A stretch of 64,000 bases of DNA, from assembly GCA_016715205.1 (NCBI GenBank), contig JADKBC010000049.1:437720-501719 (forward strand), read 5' to 3'. The translations under genes and the position numbers were made by a program. Positions 17,307 through 26,231 of this stretch are shown here, one piece after another; the first letter of the stretch is position 1, and each line of letters starts with the position of its first letter. The notes under the pieces are model-generated. The model was not told where the DNA came from, ran no database searches, and saw nothing but the letters and a program-made list of their open reading frames with translations. The stretch is from Holophaga sp. GTDB lineage: Bacteria; Acidobacteriota; Holophagae; Holophagales; Holophagaceae.

Positions 17307-20300
17307 TTAACGGCAAACCTGCGGGCACGTGACGGGTAGGGAAGCGGAATTGCGGGGCACTGGCGTTGCTCCCACCGTAAAGTCTGCCGAACAGTTGCCC
17401 GTCCGGTCACAGCCATTGTTATTGCGAACAGCTGCGGTCGTCACGCTAAGGGCAGATGTGGGTGAGCCTGCGCAGAGAACGGCGGTGCCATAGCCCACTT
17501 CGTCAATCACGGTGCCTGGAACGATGCTTCCACAAGCACCTAGGGGCGTTGAGATCGTCGCGAGGGCGACCTTTCCGCTGGTTCCGCTCAGGGCCAGGGT
17601 TCCCGTTGCATCAGCGGTCACAGGAATGGCCGCTCCTCCGGTTCCTGCCGTTCCTTCCACAAACAGGGCGTACCCACCTGCCGGAATGGTGATCGTGGGC
17701 AGAACATGGATGTTGGTTGCAACACTTCCGTAATTCCCTGCCGCGGATCCGTACTGCAGTGACCATCCCGCCGGGATCGTGAAGGATGCCGAGGATCGGT
17801 TGTGGAGTTCGATGTAATCCCGGTTGTAGGTTGCGGTGGCACTCGTGCCACCTCCCCCTCCGTAAACAGCGCTGATCACAACCGCGGGTGCGCAGGTCAC
17901 TGCCAGGGTGTGGCTGGAAGGGGCGGAAGCGAGGTCCGACAACCCCAGCCCGGCGGCATTGTTCATGAGATCAATCTGTGCTTGAGGCTGGGTTGGCGCA
18001 GCAGAATGAATGCCAACCCCATAGGTGTTGTTCTTTCCATAAAGGACGTACACCTTGATCGGGTCACCACCCACGGCACCGGATCCAATGGCGGAATAGG
18101 GAATCCGGAAATGATACCGACCCGCAGCCACATCTTGATTCATGGCCACTCCGGCTGCGTCCGCGGAAGACGTCGCCCCTGTGATCGTCTTGTGGTGCGT
18201 CTGCGTCAGCGTTCCATCCGCGGCGAAAGATCCAACCTGGAAGAAATCGAAGTCGCCACCGGCGCTATTGCCGATGGTGTAGGTGCCAGGCACAGAAAGT
18301 GCCCCGATGGTGCCCGTGGGATCGTAGGTCAGAGCCCCAGGCCCTGTCATACCTGAAGCGCGGTTTGTGTCATCCACCAACAAAAACAAGTCGCTGCCGT
18401 TCGGAGGCGTGTCCATCTTGACGGTGACATAGAGATTCGCCCCATCCGAATCCACGAGCACATCCTTGATGCTCGCCAACAGGCCGTTTCCGGCGCCATT
18501 CGACTGAAGCTCACCGACAGTGAATACACGGCCCTTAAATGTGTAGGGGGTAGCCGTTGGATTGTTGAAGTACCAACGAACCGTGGCAGATCCGCCTGCA
18601 GGAATGTTGCCGAAGGCCCACAAACCGTTGGCGCTCGTGATGGTTGTGGAGCCGGGAAGTGGGGAAGCGTTGCTTGAGCAGGATTCGCGGCCCGCCAATG
18701 ACAGGTTTTGAATTTCTGCATACACGTTGTTCAACGTTGCGCCACTCGTATTGGTGATGGTCACGTTGTATTCGTAGGAAGAGCCTCCGCACCCTGTGCC
18801 GATGGGATCTACCAGGGAAGTTGAGAATTCGATCCCCATCCCTGATGTAAGTGTGAGCCCCGCAGTGCTGGATCCCGGATCGACTACGCCGTCGAAATAG
18901 GCGATGAAGTTGGTGATGGCGGGGGCAGCAGTCACCACGATACCTGCCTGACTACCGGTCAGGGTGGCAGTGATCGTATCCGTGGCCGTAATGGATTGGG
19001 TTCCTTCCGTGTTTAGGGTCAGGGCGAAGGCGTGGGTGCCACTATCTCCGGCTGTGTAAGCATAATTAGCCGGCAAGGTTGCCGAGGCGTCAGAGCTGGT
19101 GATGTGTACTGTTCCCGTGTAGGCCACGGCTGTATTTTCATTGGCGTCCAGTGCGGTGACAGTGAGGATATGGGGGGCTCCAGCCACCGTTGGGTTACTG
19201 AAGCCACTCACACCAAAGTGGGTAGCCGTCCCAGGATTCACAACGATGCCTGTCTGACTTCCCGTGATGGAGCTCGAGACAGTATCCGTGGCCACTAGGC
19301 TCTGGATGCCTGCAGTCTTCAGGGTCGCGCTGAACGTTCCCGTGCCACTGGTCAGGATGCCATCGACAGGGAGCGTGGCTGTGCCATCTGTGCTGGTGAA
19401 ATGAACGGTGCCAGGGTAGGAGGGAACCACATTACCATCGGCATCCTTCGCCGTTACAGTGAAGGAATGGGTGGCCCCCGAAATCGTCGGGTTGGCAAAA
19501 CCAGAGACCGTAAACGAAGCTGCGGTACCAGGATTCACGAGGATGCCTGCCTGGGTTCCTGTGATTGAGGCCGTGACAGTGTCGATAGCGGTCAGGGCCT
19601 GGGTTCCAGCTGTCTTCAGGGCTGCATTGAAGGTGCCAGTACCAGCGATCAGGGTGCCGTCAACCGGAAGCGTGGCCGAGCCATCTGTGCTGGTGAAGTG
19701 CACGGTGCCGGAATAACCTGTGGCTGTGTTGTTGGCGGCATCTCGTGCACTCACCAAAAAGGTGTGGCTGGCACCGGCCAGGGTTGGATTCGCAAAACCC
19801 GACACGCTGAAGTGCGTGGCGCTGCCTGGATTCACCGCGATGCTGCCTTGGCTTCCTGCAAGGGAGGCTGTGACCGTGTCCGTGACGGTGATGGTGTGGG
19901 TGCCTGCCGTATTGAGCGTAATGGTAAATCCTTCCGCACCGCTATTGAGAATGGTGAAGGTGAAATCACCTGGCAGTACCGCGCTGGGATCCGAACTGGA
20001 AAAATGCACTGTGCCAAGGTAACCCGTGGCGGTGTTGTTGTTGGCATCAAGCGCCGTGACAGTCAGCCCGTGGGCGACACCTGACACCGTTGGGTTTGGA
20101 TAGCCGGTGACGGCGAAATGAGTAGCAGTGCCAGGGTTCACCAGGATCCCTGCTTGGCTGCCGGTGACGGAGGCATTCACGGTATCCGTGACGGTGATGG
20201 CGCGAGTTCCCACCGTGGCAAAGGCGAGGTTGAAACTGCGGACACCATTGTCACCGGCCGTAAAACTATAATCAGCGGGAAGGTTCGCGGCGGAATCAGA

Positions 20301-21452
20301 ACTGGTGAAGTGGACGGTGCCTCGATAGCCAGCGGCCGTGTTATTGGCCGCATCCAACGCCGTAACCGTGAAGGTGTGGCTGACGCCTGCCGAAGTGGGA
20401 TTGGCATAGCCAATCACGCCGAAGTGCGTGGCCGCACCTGAATTCACCGTGATGCCCGTCTGGGTCCCCGTGATGGAGGCAGTGATGGAATCTGTGGCTG
20501 TGATGGACTGGGTTCCCACGGTGTTCAAGGTTGCCGTGAAGGACAAGGTTCCACTGGTCAAGGTTGCGTCGGAGGGCAGAGCTGCGTTGCTATCCGTGCT
20601 GGCGATATGCACGGTGCCGGCGTATCCGGTGGCAATGTTGTTCGCAGAGTCCAGGGCCGTTACGGTGAAAGAATGTGAATCCCCTGCGACGGTTGGATTC
20701 ATGAATCCGGATACTGAGAAATGGGTGGCGGCACCAGGATTCACGTTGATGGCAGCCTGGCTTCCGGTCAGGGCAGAAACGACCGTGTCCGTCACTGATA
20801 TGGTCTGGGAGCCAGCGGTTTTCAACGTGACGGCGAAGGTGCCAACCCCGGTCGTGAGTGTGGCATCGGTGGGAAGCATGGCCGCGGGATCTGTGCTGGT
20901 GAAATGCACCGTACCGCTGTACCCAACGGCAGTGTCATTGTTGGCATCCAGGGCCGTTACCGTAATGTTGTGGGCTGTCCCGGCAATGGTCGGATTCGTG
21001 AATCCCGACACCGAGAAATGAGTCGCGGCCCCTGGGATGATGGTGATGTTGAGAGGCACCGTGGTGCTGCCACCCGCGTTAGTTGCTGTCACCACATAAT
21101 TCGCGGCGGCAGCCAGGGCTGTGGGGGTCCCTGTGACTACTCCCGTGGTGGCGCTGAGATTCAGGCCAGCGGGAAGCGCCGGAACCACCCCGTAGGAGGA
21201 CACTGCCCCTCCGGTGCTGTGAGGGGCATTCGCGGTGATGGCCGTGCCCTTGGTGTACACCGCCGGGTTGACAGTGTAGGTCAGGGCTGTGGGCGGTTGG
21301 AGCGCTGGGGGCTGCGGCTCACTGCTGCTTTTGCAGGCAAGGGATAGCAGGATCACGCCAGCGCAAAGCACCTCCATGACCAGGCGGAACTGTCGCGTAA
21401 AACGGGAGAGGAGATTCGAATTGACACGAACCTGGTGGGCCTGGGGCAGCAT
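17307..21452 (-). CDS. large surface lipoprotein with seven Ig-like repeats and a lamin-tail domain
   Basis: A 1381-residue exported protein. The N-terminus has a long hydrophobic signal ending at Cys40 (LLSLAC, an imperfect lipobox). Next come a putative-Ig (He_PIG-like) domain (about 53-137), seven near-identical ~99-residue Ig-like repeats beginning G-A-A/T-A-T-H-F (about 140-840), an unassigned middle with FAYFDGVVDPG-like start (about 850-1200), and a C-terminal lamin-tail domain (RDYIELHNRSS, about 1225-1350). Such proteins sit on the outer surface or are secreted, with roles in adhesion or as accessories to extracellular enzymes. Start 21452 follows GGGAGG 5 nt upstream. It stands alone, flanked by convergent and divergent genes. 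Confidence 0.75.
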   Translation of the reverse strand: MLPQAHQVRVNSNLLSRFTRQFRLVMEVLCAGVILLSLACKSSSEPQPPALQPPTALTYTVNPAVYTKGTAITANAPHSTGGAVSSYGVVPALPAGLNLSATTGVVTGTPTALAAAANYVVTATNAGGSTTVPLNITIIPGAATHFSVSGFTNPTIAGTAHNITVTALDANNDTAVGYSGTVHFTSTDPAAMLPTDATLTTGVGTFAVTLKTAGSQTISVTDTVVSALTGSQAAINVNPGAATHFSVSGFMNPTVAGDSHSFTVTALDSANNIATGYAGTVHIASTDSNAALPSDATLTSGTLSFTATLNTVGTQSITATDSITASITGTQTGITVNSGAATHFGVIGYANPTSAGVSHTFTVTALDAANNTAAGYRGTVHFTSSDSAANLPADYSFTAGDNGVRSFNLAFATVGTRAITVTDTVNASVTGSQAGILVNPGTATHFAVTGYPNPTVSGVAHGLTVTALDANNNTATGYLGTVHFSSSDPSAVLPGDFTFTILNSGAEGFTITLNTAGTHTITVTDTVTASLAGSQGSIAVNPGSATHFSVSGFANPTLAGASHTFLVSARDAANNTATGYSGTVHFTSTDGSATLPVDGTLIAGTGTFNAALKTAGTQALTAIDTVTASITGTQAGILVNPGTAASFTVSGFANPTISGATHSFTVTAKDADGNVVPSYPGTVHFTSTDGTATLPVDGILTSGTGTFSATLKTAGIQSLVATDTVSSSITGSQTGIVVNPGTATHFGVSGFSNPTVAGAPHILTVTALDANENTAVAYTGTVHITSSDASATLPANYAYTAGDSGTHAFALTLNTEGTQSITATDTITATLTGSQAGIVVTAAPAITNFIAYFDGVVDPGSSTAGLTLTSGMGIEFSTSLVDPIGTGCGGSSYEYNVTITNTSGATLNNVYAEIQNLSLAGRESCSSNASPLPGSTTITSANGLWAFGNIPAGGSATVRWYFNNPTATPYTFKGRVFTVGELQSNGAGNGLLASIKDVLVDSDGANLYVTVKMDTPPNGSDLFLLVDDTNRASGMTGPGALTYDPTGTIGALSVPGTYTIGNSAGGDFDFFQVGSFAADGTLTQTHHKTITGATSSADAAGVAMNQDVAAGRYHFRIPYSAIGSGAVGGDPIKVYVLYGKNNTYGVGIHSAAPTQPQAQIDLMNNAAGLGLSDLASAPSSHTLAVTCAPAVVISAVYGGGGGTSATATYNRDYIELHNRSSASFTIPAGWSLQYGSAAGNYGSVATNIHVLPTITIPAGGYALFVEGTAGTGGAAIPVTADATGTLALSGTSGKVALATISTPLGACGSIVPGTVIDEVGYGTAVLCAGSPTSALSVTTAAVRNNNGCDRTGNCSADFTVGATPVPRNSASLPVTCPQVCR
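18932..21035 (-). repeat. seven tandem ~297-306-bp repeats encoding Ig-like units
   Basis: The region encodes seven successive units, each opening with a G-x-A-T-H-F-x-V-x-G-[FY] segment and closing with a [TS]-G-[ST]-Q-x-x-I-x-V segment. Units are about 99-102 residues; the longer ones carry a short AGD-type insertion. High identity at DNA level makes this a likely site of copy-number change and assembly error. Confidence 0.8.
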
Positions 21453-21750
21453 GGGAACCTCCCGATTTTATTGATTTTTGTGATCTATTTGAACACAGGC
21501 CGGATCTTGCAATTGGATTGTTTTTTAAGTTATAAACCTTATCAATTCTTTCTTTACCGAACATAAGGGAGGATTTTCCCCGTTTGAGGCGAGACGCGTC
21601 TTGGATGGAATGGCACCGCTAAGCACAAGCGGTGTGGCTGCGCGGGTTCCCGGATGACGCGGTTCGGAGCTGTCCCGAAGAAAATACATGTCACAACATT
21701 TATACGACCGTCATCCCACCAGCACCGGACAGTCCGGAACAAGGATGATT

Positions 21751-22833
21751 ATGACGGTGGATCTTTTTGCTCCTTTTATGCTGGGGGACATCACCCTGCA
21801 GAACCGGATTGTGATGGCGCCCATGACGCGGAGCCGGGCCATTGGTAATGTGCCAAACGAGTTGATGGCCACGTACTACGGCCAACGGGCCACGGCGGGG
21901 CTCACCATCACGGAGGGCACCACGCCCGCGCCGGAAGGATTGGGTTACGCCCGCATTCCCGGCATCTACAGCGAAGCTCAAGTGGCCGGTTGGAAGCTGG
22001 TGGCCGATGCGGTGCATGCGAAGGGCGGACGCATCTTCGTCCAGCTCATGCATACCGGGCGTGTGGGGCATCCCGCCAACCTGCCCGAAGGGGCGGAGAT
22101 GTTGGCGCCTTCGGCCGTGACCGCGGCTGGGGAGATGTGGACGGACGCCCAGGGCATGCAGCCTCATCCCACGCCACGTGGCATGACGGAAACTGAGATT
22201 ACAGGAGTCATCGAGGCCTTTGCCCAGGGCGCACGCCATGCCCGGGCTGCGGGTTTGGACGGTATCGAGTTGCACGGTGCCAATGGTTATCTGCTGGAAC
22301 AGTTTTTCCACCCGGCTACCAATCTCCGGGCCGATGCTTGGGGCGGCGACTACCAGGCCAGGGGGCGCTTCATCCTGGAAGTGGCCAAGGCCTGCGCGGC
22401 TGCCATCGGCGCCGGGCGACTGGGCATTCGCCTGAGTCCTTTCGGGGTCTTCAACGATATGGCCCCCTACGAAGGTGTGGATGAGGCCTACACCTGGCTG
22501 GCCGGTGAATTGGGCGCCCTTGGGTTGGCCTACCTGCACGTGGTGGACCACAGCGCCATGGGGGCGCCCGCGGTGCCGCAAAGCACCAAGGATTCGATGC
22601 GTCGAGCCTTCAAGGGCACGGTGATTCTCAGCGGCGGTTATGACTTGCCTCGGGCCCAGGCGGACGTGGCGGCTGGGAAGGGCGAACTGGTGGCCTTCGG
22701 CAGGCCCTTCATCGCCAATCCGGATCTGGTGAGCCGACTTCAGAAGGGCCTGCCGTTACAGGAGCCTGATGCCGCCCTGTTCTATACGCCGGGGCCCGCA
22801 GGCTATAGCGACTACGCCGAGGCGGGTCGATAG
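21751..22833 (+). CDS. old yellow enzyme family alkene reductase (NemA-like)
   Basis: A 360-residue FMN-dependent TIM-barrel enzyme. Seen: QNRIVMAPMTR near the start, QLMHTGRVGHP (about 98-108), the substrate-binding His175/Asn178 pair and Tyr180 in ELHGANGYLLEQFF, and GRPFIANPDL at the C-terminus. It would use NAD(P)H to reduce activated C=C bonds or nitro groups. ATG at 21751 lies 6 nt after AAGG; ATG 21745 and a longer reading from 21688 are alternatives, but family length favours the short form. The ~298 bp upstream are AT-rich and shared with the divergent lipoprotein gene; no clear promoter was assigned. Confidence 0.88.
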   Translation: MTVDLFAPFMLGDITLQNRIVMAPMTRSRAIGNVPNELMATYYGQRATAGLTITEGTTPAPEGLGYARIPGIYSEAQVAGWKLVADAVHAKGGRIFVQLMHTGRVGHPANLPEGAEMLAPSAVTAAGEMWTDAQGMQPHPTPRGMTETEITGVIEAFAQGARHARAAGLDGIELHGANGYLLEQFFHPATNLRADAWGGDYQARGRFILEVAKACAAAIGAGRLGIRLSPFGVFNDMAPYEGVDEAYTWLAGELGALGLAYLHVVDHSAMGAPAVPQSTKDSMRRAFKGTVILSGGYDLPRAQADVAAGKGELVAFGRPFIANPDLVSRLQKGLPLQEPDAALFYTPGPAGYSDYAEAGR

Positions 22834-22923
22834 GCAGGAGATTGCTTCCTGAGCGAGCGTGACGGTTTTGGAAGGGCTTCCACCAGATAGCCTGGAGGTG
22901 CATCCTTCCCCTTGGAGGACATC

Positions 22924-23415
22924 ATGCTGACAGTTCTACAGGAACTGTATGCCCATCAGGCCTGGGCGGATGCCCGCCAGTGGGGCGCCATTCTGGGCCA
23001 TGAACCTGCTCGCCTGGACTCTGACCTCTTTGCGCGGTTGGTGCATCTGCACGGTGCCCAGCATGTCTGGCTTGCGCGCTGGCAGGGCTCGCCGGTCCTG
23101 TTTCCCGTGCCGGGGGATTTCCAGGACCTCTCGGCGCTGCTCGCCTTTGCGCAGGACGTGCAGCTCCGATCGACCGCTTTTCGATCGGGCCTCACACAGG
23201 CTGATCTTGAAAGGCCATTGGATTACCGCGATCTCCATGGACATCCCTGGTCCCAGCCGCTGAGCGAGATGATGTTGCACGTGGCGCTCCACAGTCAGTA
23301 CCACCGCGGGCAGCAGGCCACGCGGCTGCGGGCCCTGGGCGCGGCCATGCCACCGACGGACCTGGTGGTATGGCAGCGACTGGGTCGACCCGGGGCCGTG
23401 TGGCCGGAACCTTAA
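22924..23415 (+). CDS. DinB/YfiT-family metal-binding protein
   Basis: A 163-residue four-helix protein with the DinB-type histidines: LHGAQHVWLARW near residue 42 and LHVALHSQYHRGQ near 120. Members bind a divalent metal; some are thiol transferases (bacillithiol or mycothiol S-transferases), which is a plausible role here since bacillithiol genes are in the same window, but this is inference. ATG 22924 follows GGAGG with a 5-nt spacer. It is convergent with the decarboxylase gene, with only 6 bp between the stops. Confidence 0.85.
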   Translation: MLTVLQELYAHQAWADARQWGAILGHEPARLDSDLFARLVHLHGAQHVWLARWQGSPVLFPVPGDFQDLSALLAFAQDVQLRSTAFRSGLTQADLERPLDYRDLHGHPWSQPLSEMMLHVALHSQYHRGQQATRLRALGAAMPPTDLVVWQRLGRPGAVWPEP

Positions 23416-23421
23416 GCGGGG

Positions 23422-24202
23422 TTATTCCCCCTTGAATACCGGTGGCCGCTTTTCCAGGAAGGACTGGATGCCTTCCTTGTAGTCGTGGCTGTCATAGACT
23501 TTGCGGCGCAGGCCCTGGATGCGTTCGAACATGTTGGGCGGCAGGGGCGAGGCATTGCCCAGCAGGCGGAAGCTTTCCTTCATGGCAGCGATGGAAAGGG
23601 GGCTGTTGCGGCTGATTTTTTCGGCCATGGCGAAGGTGAAGGCTTCCAGATCTTCCGAAGGCACCAGGTGATTCAGGATGCCCACCTGTTGCGCCCGCTC
23701 GGCGGGGATGGGCTGGGCGCTGAAGAACATCTCCTTGGCGGTGTTGATGCCCAGGATGTTCATGAAGCGCAGCAGGCCGCTCGGATTGTAAGGCACGCCG
23801 ATCTTGGCGGGAGTCATGGTGAACTGCGCCTTGGGGGTGCCGATCAGGATGTCGCAGGTGAGCGCCACATCGCAGGCGCCGCCCCACACGCTGCTATCGA
23901 TCATGGCGATGACGGGCATGGGCAGGTGCTGAATTTCGCGCAACACGCGCACCAGCGGATCATCGTAGCCCAGGGGATCGCGGCCGGGCATTGGGAAGTT
24001 CGTTCACATCGTGGCCTGCGCTCCACACCTTGGCACCGTCGTGGGCGCGCAGCACGATGACCCGGGCCTTGCGATCCCGCATTTCCTCGAAGGCGTCGAA
24101 CATCTCGCTGATCATCTGATCCGAGAGCGCGTTGCGGTGCTCGGGGTGATTCATGGTGACGGTGCCGACAAAGCCGTCGAGGTGGCTCAGGATCATGGGC
24201 AT
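23422..24202 (-). pseudogene. scpB: methylmalonyl-CoA decarboxylase (ScpB/YgfG-like), single-base frameshift
   Basis: The sequence follows E. coli ScpB, a crotonase-fold enzyme that decarboxylates methylmalonyl-CoA to propionyl-CoA. Seen: SAGHDVNELP, then after a shift GRDPLGYDDPLV, SVWGGACDVA, MTPAKIGVPYN (with the active-site Tyr) and FERIQGLRRKVYDS. The frame breaks near 23989-23995: removing one A (CCCAATGCCC to CCCATGCCC) joins both parts into about 259 residues. ATG 24202 follows GGAGG with a 5-nt spacer. Everything else in the gene looks intact, so a sequencing insertion is as likely as decay. Confidence 0.82.
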
Positions 24203-24368
24203 GGCATCCTCCCTGGCGTACATGGCGAATTCAAGGTGTTGGCATCTGGGCCCGCTGCGAAAGATTCGAGGCCCAGAACCTAACGCCAATTCTCAGCCTA
24301 GGGAAGACCGGAGGTCTGCACAACGGAAGGTGACGAAGTGTAAACAGCTGGGGCGCCCTGCCCGTTGG

Positions 24369-25550
24369 CTATCGGTTGGGGGAGGCTTCCACCATCACGA
24401 GCTTCTCGTCGCTGCCCAGGGCAATCAGGAGGCGGTCCAAAAGGGCTTCATCCCGCAACCAAAAGGCGCCAGGCAGCACCCGTTCCTGGGGTTTGCCAAA
24501 GGGGAAGAGGCGCTGCCGGAGCCGCTCTGGATCTTCACCCAGAAGGTTGCCCACCCGATCCCGGTGCAGCCTGCGATCCAGCTTCAGCAGGTGGTGTCGG
24601 GCCCGGGCCAGTTCCTGCCGAAAACGGTTGCCGATGCCCGTGCCCCACTCCGCCTGCGGTTGGCCCAGCAGGGCTTGGCTGGGCAAGGGCAGGGTTTCCG
24701 GGAGGAAGGCCTCCCAATAGCCCGCCCGGAGCGCTTCCAGCTGGGAGGGCACCAGGCTGAGCCCACCGGGCACCACATACGCGGTGGGGCGCGGCACGAT
24801 CTGAGGTGGTGTGAGCTCCACCTTTTCCCAAAGGGGTTCCGCCAGGCGCCAGTAGGCCCGCTCGGCGGGACCCAGCACCGCATGGGTCACGGGCAGCATG
24901 AGGGATTGCATGAGGGGCCGCAGGGCGGCGCCTGGGCTCAGCCAGCAACCCGCAGGGCAGGGAGCCCCCGTATCGAGCCGAAGGCGCCGACCGGTTATTG
25001 GATCGAGGCTGAACCAGGCTGCCTGCTCACGGGGATCGAGTTTGAAATCGAAGCCTTCAGCCTCCAGAGTCTCGGCCTGGCGCACGAGGGCGGCTTCCAG
25101 ACCCAAGGTCCGCCAGCGTTCCAACTCAGGCTGGATGGAATCCCGGAGCGTGCGTTCGGTGGGGGAAAAGAACCTCAAGCCCCGGGACCAGAGGGGTTTC
25201 CCCAGGGCCAGCACATGGTTGCGCAGGGTGGGCCGATCTGGGGTTGGCAGCGGCCCCCACAGCGCTTCCGCTTCCTGCTGGTGCACGTCGGTCCAGGGCA
25301 ACCAGCCCGTGGCGGTGCCCTGGGGTGAAGCGAAGGTAAAGCGGTGCCGGTGCAGCCGATCACCCTGGAACGCCACGGTGGAAGCCACTTCCAGGCGGTC
25401 ATGATCTTCGTCGGCCATCCAGTAGATGGCTTCCCCGCCCAGGCGCTGGGCCAAAGCCAGGGCCGCGAGGGCCTTGATCACCGAAAGCGCGGGCGTCCAA
25501 CCCACACCGATCTGTTGGCCCGTGACCACCACGGGGCGTTGAGTTTCCAT
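24369..25550 (-). CDS. bshC: BshC-like bacillithiol cysteine-adding enzyme, short N-terminus
   Basis: Begins directly with the BshC core motif VVVTGQQIGVGWTPALSVIK (residues 7-26), followed by WMADEDHDRLEVA and later a coiled-coil-like helical region. BshC adds cysteine to GlcN-malate, the last step of bacillithiol synthesis. At 393 residues it is much shorter than the ~540 of B. subtilis BshC; the ~85-100 residues that normally precede the VTGQQ motif are missing, and the neighbouring upstream gene ends only 45 bp away, leaving no room for them. It may be a lineage-specific short form. Confidence 0.8.
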   Translation of the reverse strand: METQRPVVVTGQQIGVGWTPALSVIKALAALALAQRLGGEAIYWMADEDHDRLEVASTVAFQGDRLHRHRFTFASPQGTATGWLPWTDVHQQEAEALWGPLPTPDRPTLRNHVLALGKPLWSRGLRFFSPTERTLRDSIQPELERWRTLGLEAALVRQAETLEAEGFDFKLDPREQAAWFSLDPITGRRLRLDTGAPCPAGCWLSPGAALRPLMQSLMLPVTHAVLGPAERAYWRLAEPLWEKVELTPPQIVPRPTAYVVPGGLSLVPSQLEALRAGYWEAFLPETLPLPSQALLGQPQAEWGTGIGNRFRQELARARHHLLKLDRRLHRDRVGNLLGEDPERLRQRLFPFGKPQERVLPGAFWLRDEALLDRLLIALGSDEKLVMVEASPNR

Positions 25551-25595
25551 AGGGCCAAGCCTAGCGGAAACGGGAGGAAATCGGGTGGCCCCCCC

Positions 25596-26111
25596 TCATT
25601 TGCAGCGGAGGTAGAACCCTTCGAAGGCCACCTTCCAAGTCTTTCCGCCATCGGAGCTCTGTTCCCAAAGCTGCAGCACCCGGCCATCCGCCTGGGGCGT
25701 CCAGGTAATGCGCTCCGCCACGGTGCCTTCCTTGGTGGCGGTGGCGCCCCGAAGGACCATGCTGTTCCCCTCCGGGCCACCTTCCAGATCCAGAAACGAC
25801 CCTTGGTGATCCAACCACGTTTGGCGCCAAAGGCCCTTGGTCGGCTGGTAGGCATTGAGGCTGGTGCCTTGGCCGCCCTTCGCGCCCTCCCAGTGCTCCT
25901 GCAGCACGGCGCCGTTCAAGCGTGGTTCGATGCGGTTATGGCCGAGCAGAACGCCCTCCCGGGAGCGCACTTCCCAGGTGCCGATCCAGAAATCAAAGGC
26001 TTGGTGCATGGCTTTCTCCTTCTGAATCGTGGCCGGGGGCGCAGGTGGTGGCAGGGACGGAGCCTGGGCGTAGAGCAACAGGCAGGGCAGGGACAACACG
26101 GCCGGGAACAT
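25596..26111 (-). CDS. secreted DUF1579-like protein
   Basis: A 171-residue protein with a hydrophobic signal peptide (residues 1-16, ending near AQA) and a single domain resembling DUF1579: FDFWIGTWEV (about 40-49), NRIEPRLNGAVLQEHWEG, GTSLNAYQPTKGLWRQTW and a final FEGFYLRCK. These are lipocalin-like periplasmic proteins of unknown function. It is the last gene of the tonB-led cluster, after DUF4349, but a strong hairpin separates it, so it may have its own transcript. Confidence 0.7.
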   Translation of the reverse strand: MFPAVLSLPCLLLYAQAPSLPPPAPPATIQKEKAMHQAFDFWIGTWEVRSREGVLLGHNRIEPRLNGAVLQEHWEGAKGGQGTSLNAYQPTKGLWRQTWLDHQGSFLDLEGGPEGNSMVLRGATATKEGTVAERITWTPQADGRVLQLWEQSSDGGKTWKVAFEGFYLRCK

Positions 26112-26174
26112 GGCTGCCTCCAGGGCTCCAGCTTCCCCAGGCTCTGCTGGGCGAGCAAGGCCTCCAGGGGCGAA

Positions 26175-26214
26175 GGGCGAGGCTGGTGGGGTAGGACCCC
26201 GCCCAGCCTCGCCC
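26175..26214. other. perfect 12-bp stem hairpin between DUF4349 and DUF1579-like genes
   Basis: GGGCGAGGCTGG (26175-26186) pairs perfectly with CCAGCCTCGCCC (26203-26214), with an inner GGGGT/ACCCC stem. It sits in the 120-bp gap between two co-directional genes. No T-run follows on either strand, so it may be an RNA-stability or attenuating structure rather than an intrinsic terminator. Confidence 0.5.
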
Positions 26215-26231
26215 CTGGGTGAGGGAAGGAT

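Noticed and set aside
18932..21035. CRISPR-like array
   Set aside because: The repeats are ~300 bp, coding and protein-level (Ig-like units); there are no short direct repeats with unique spacers, and no cas genes in the window.
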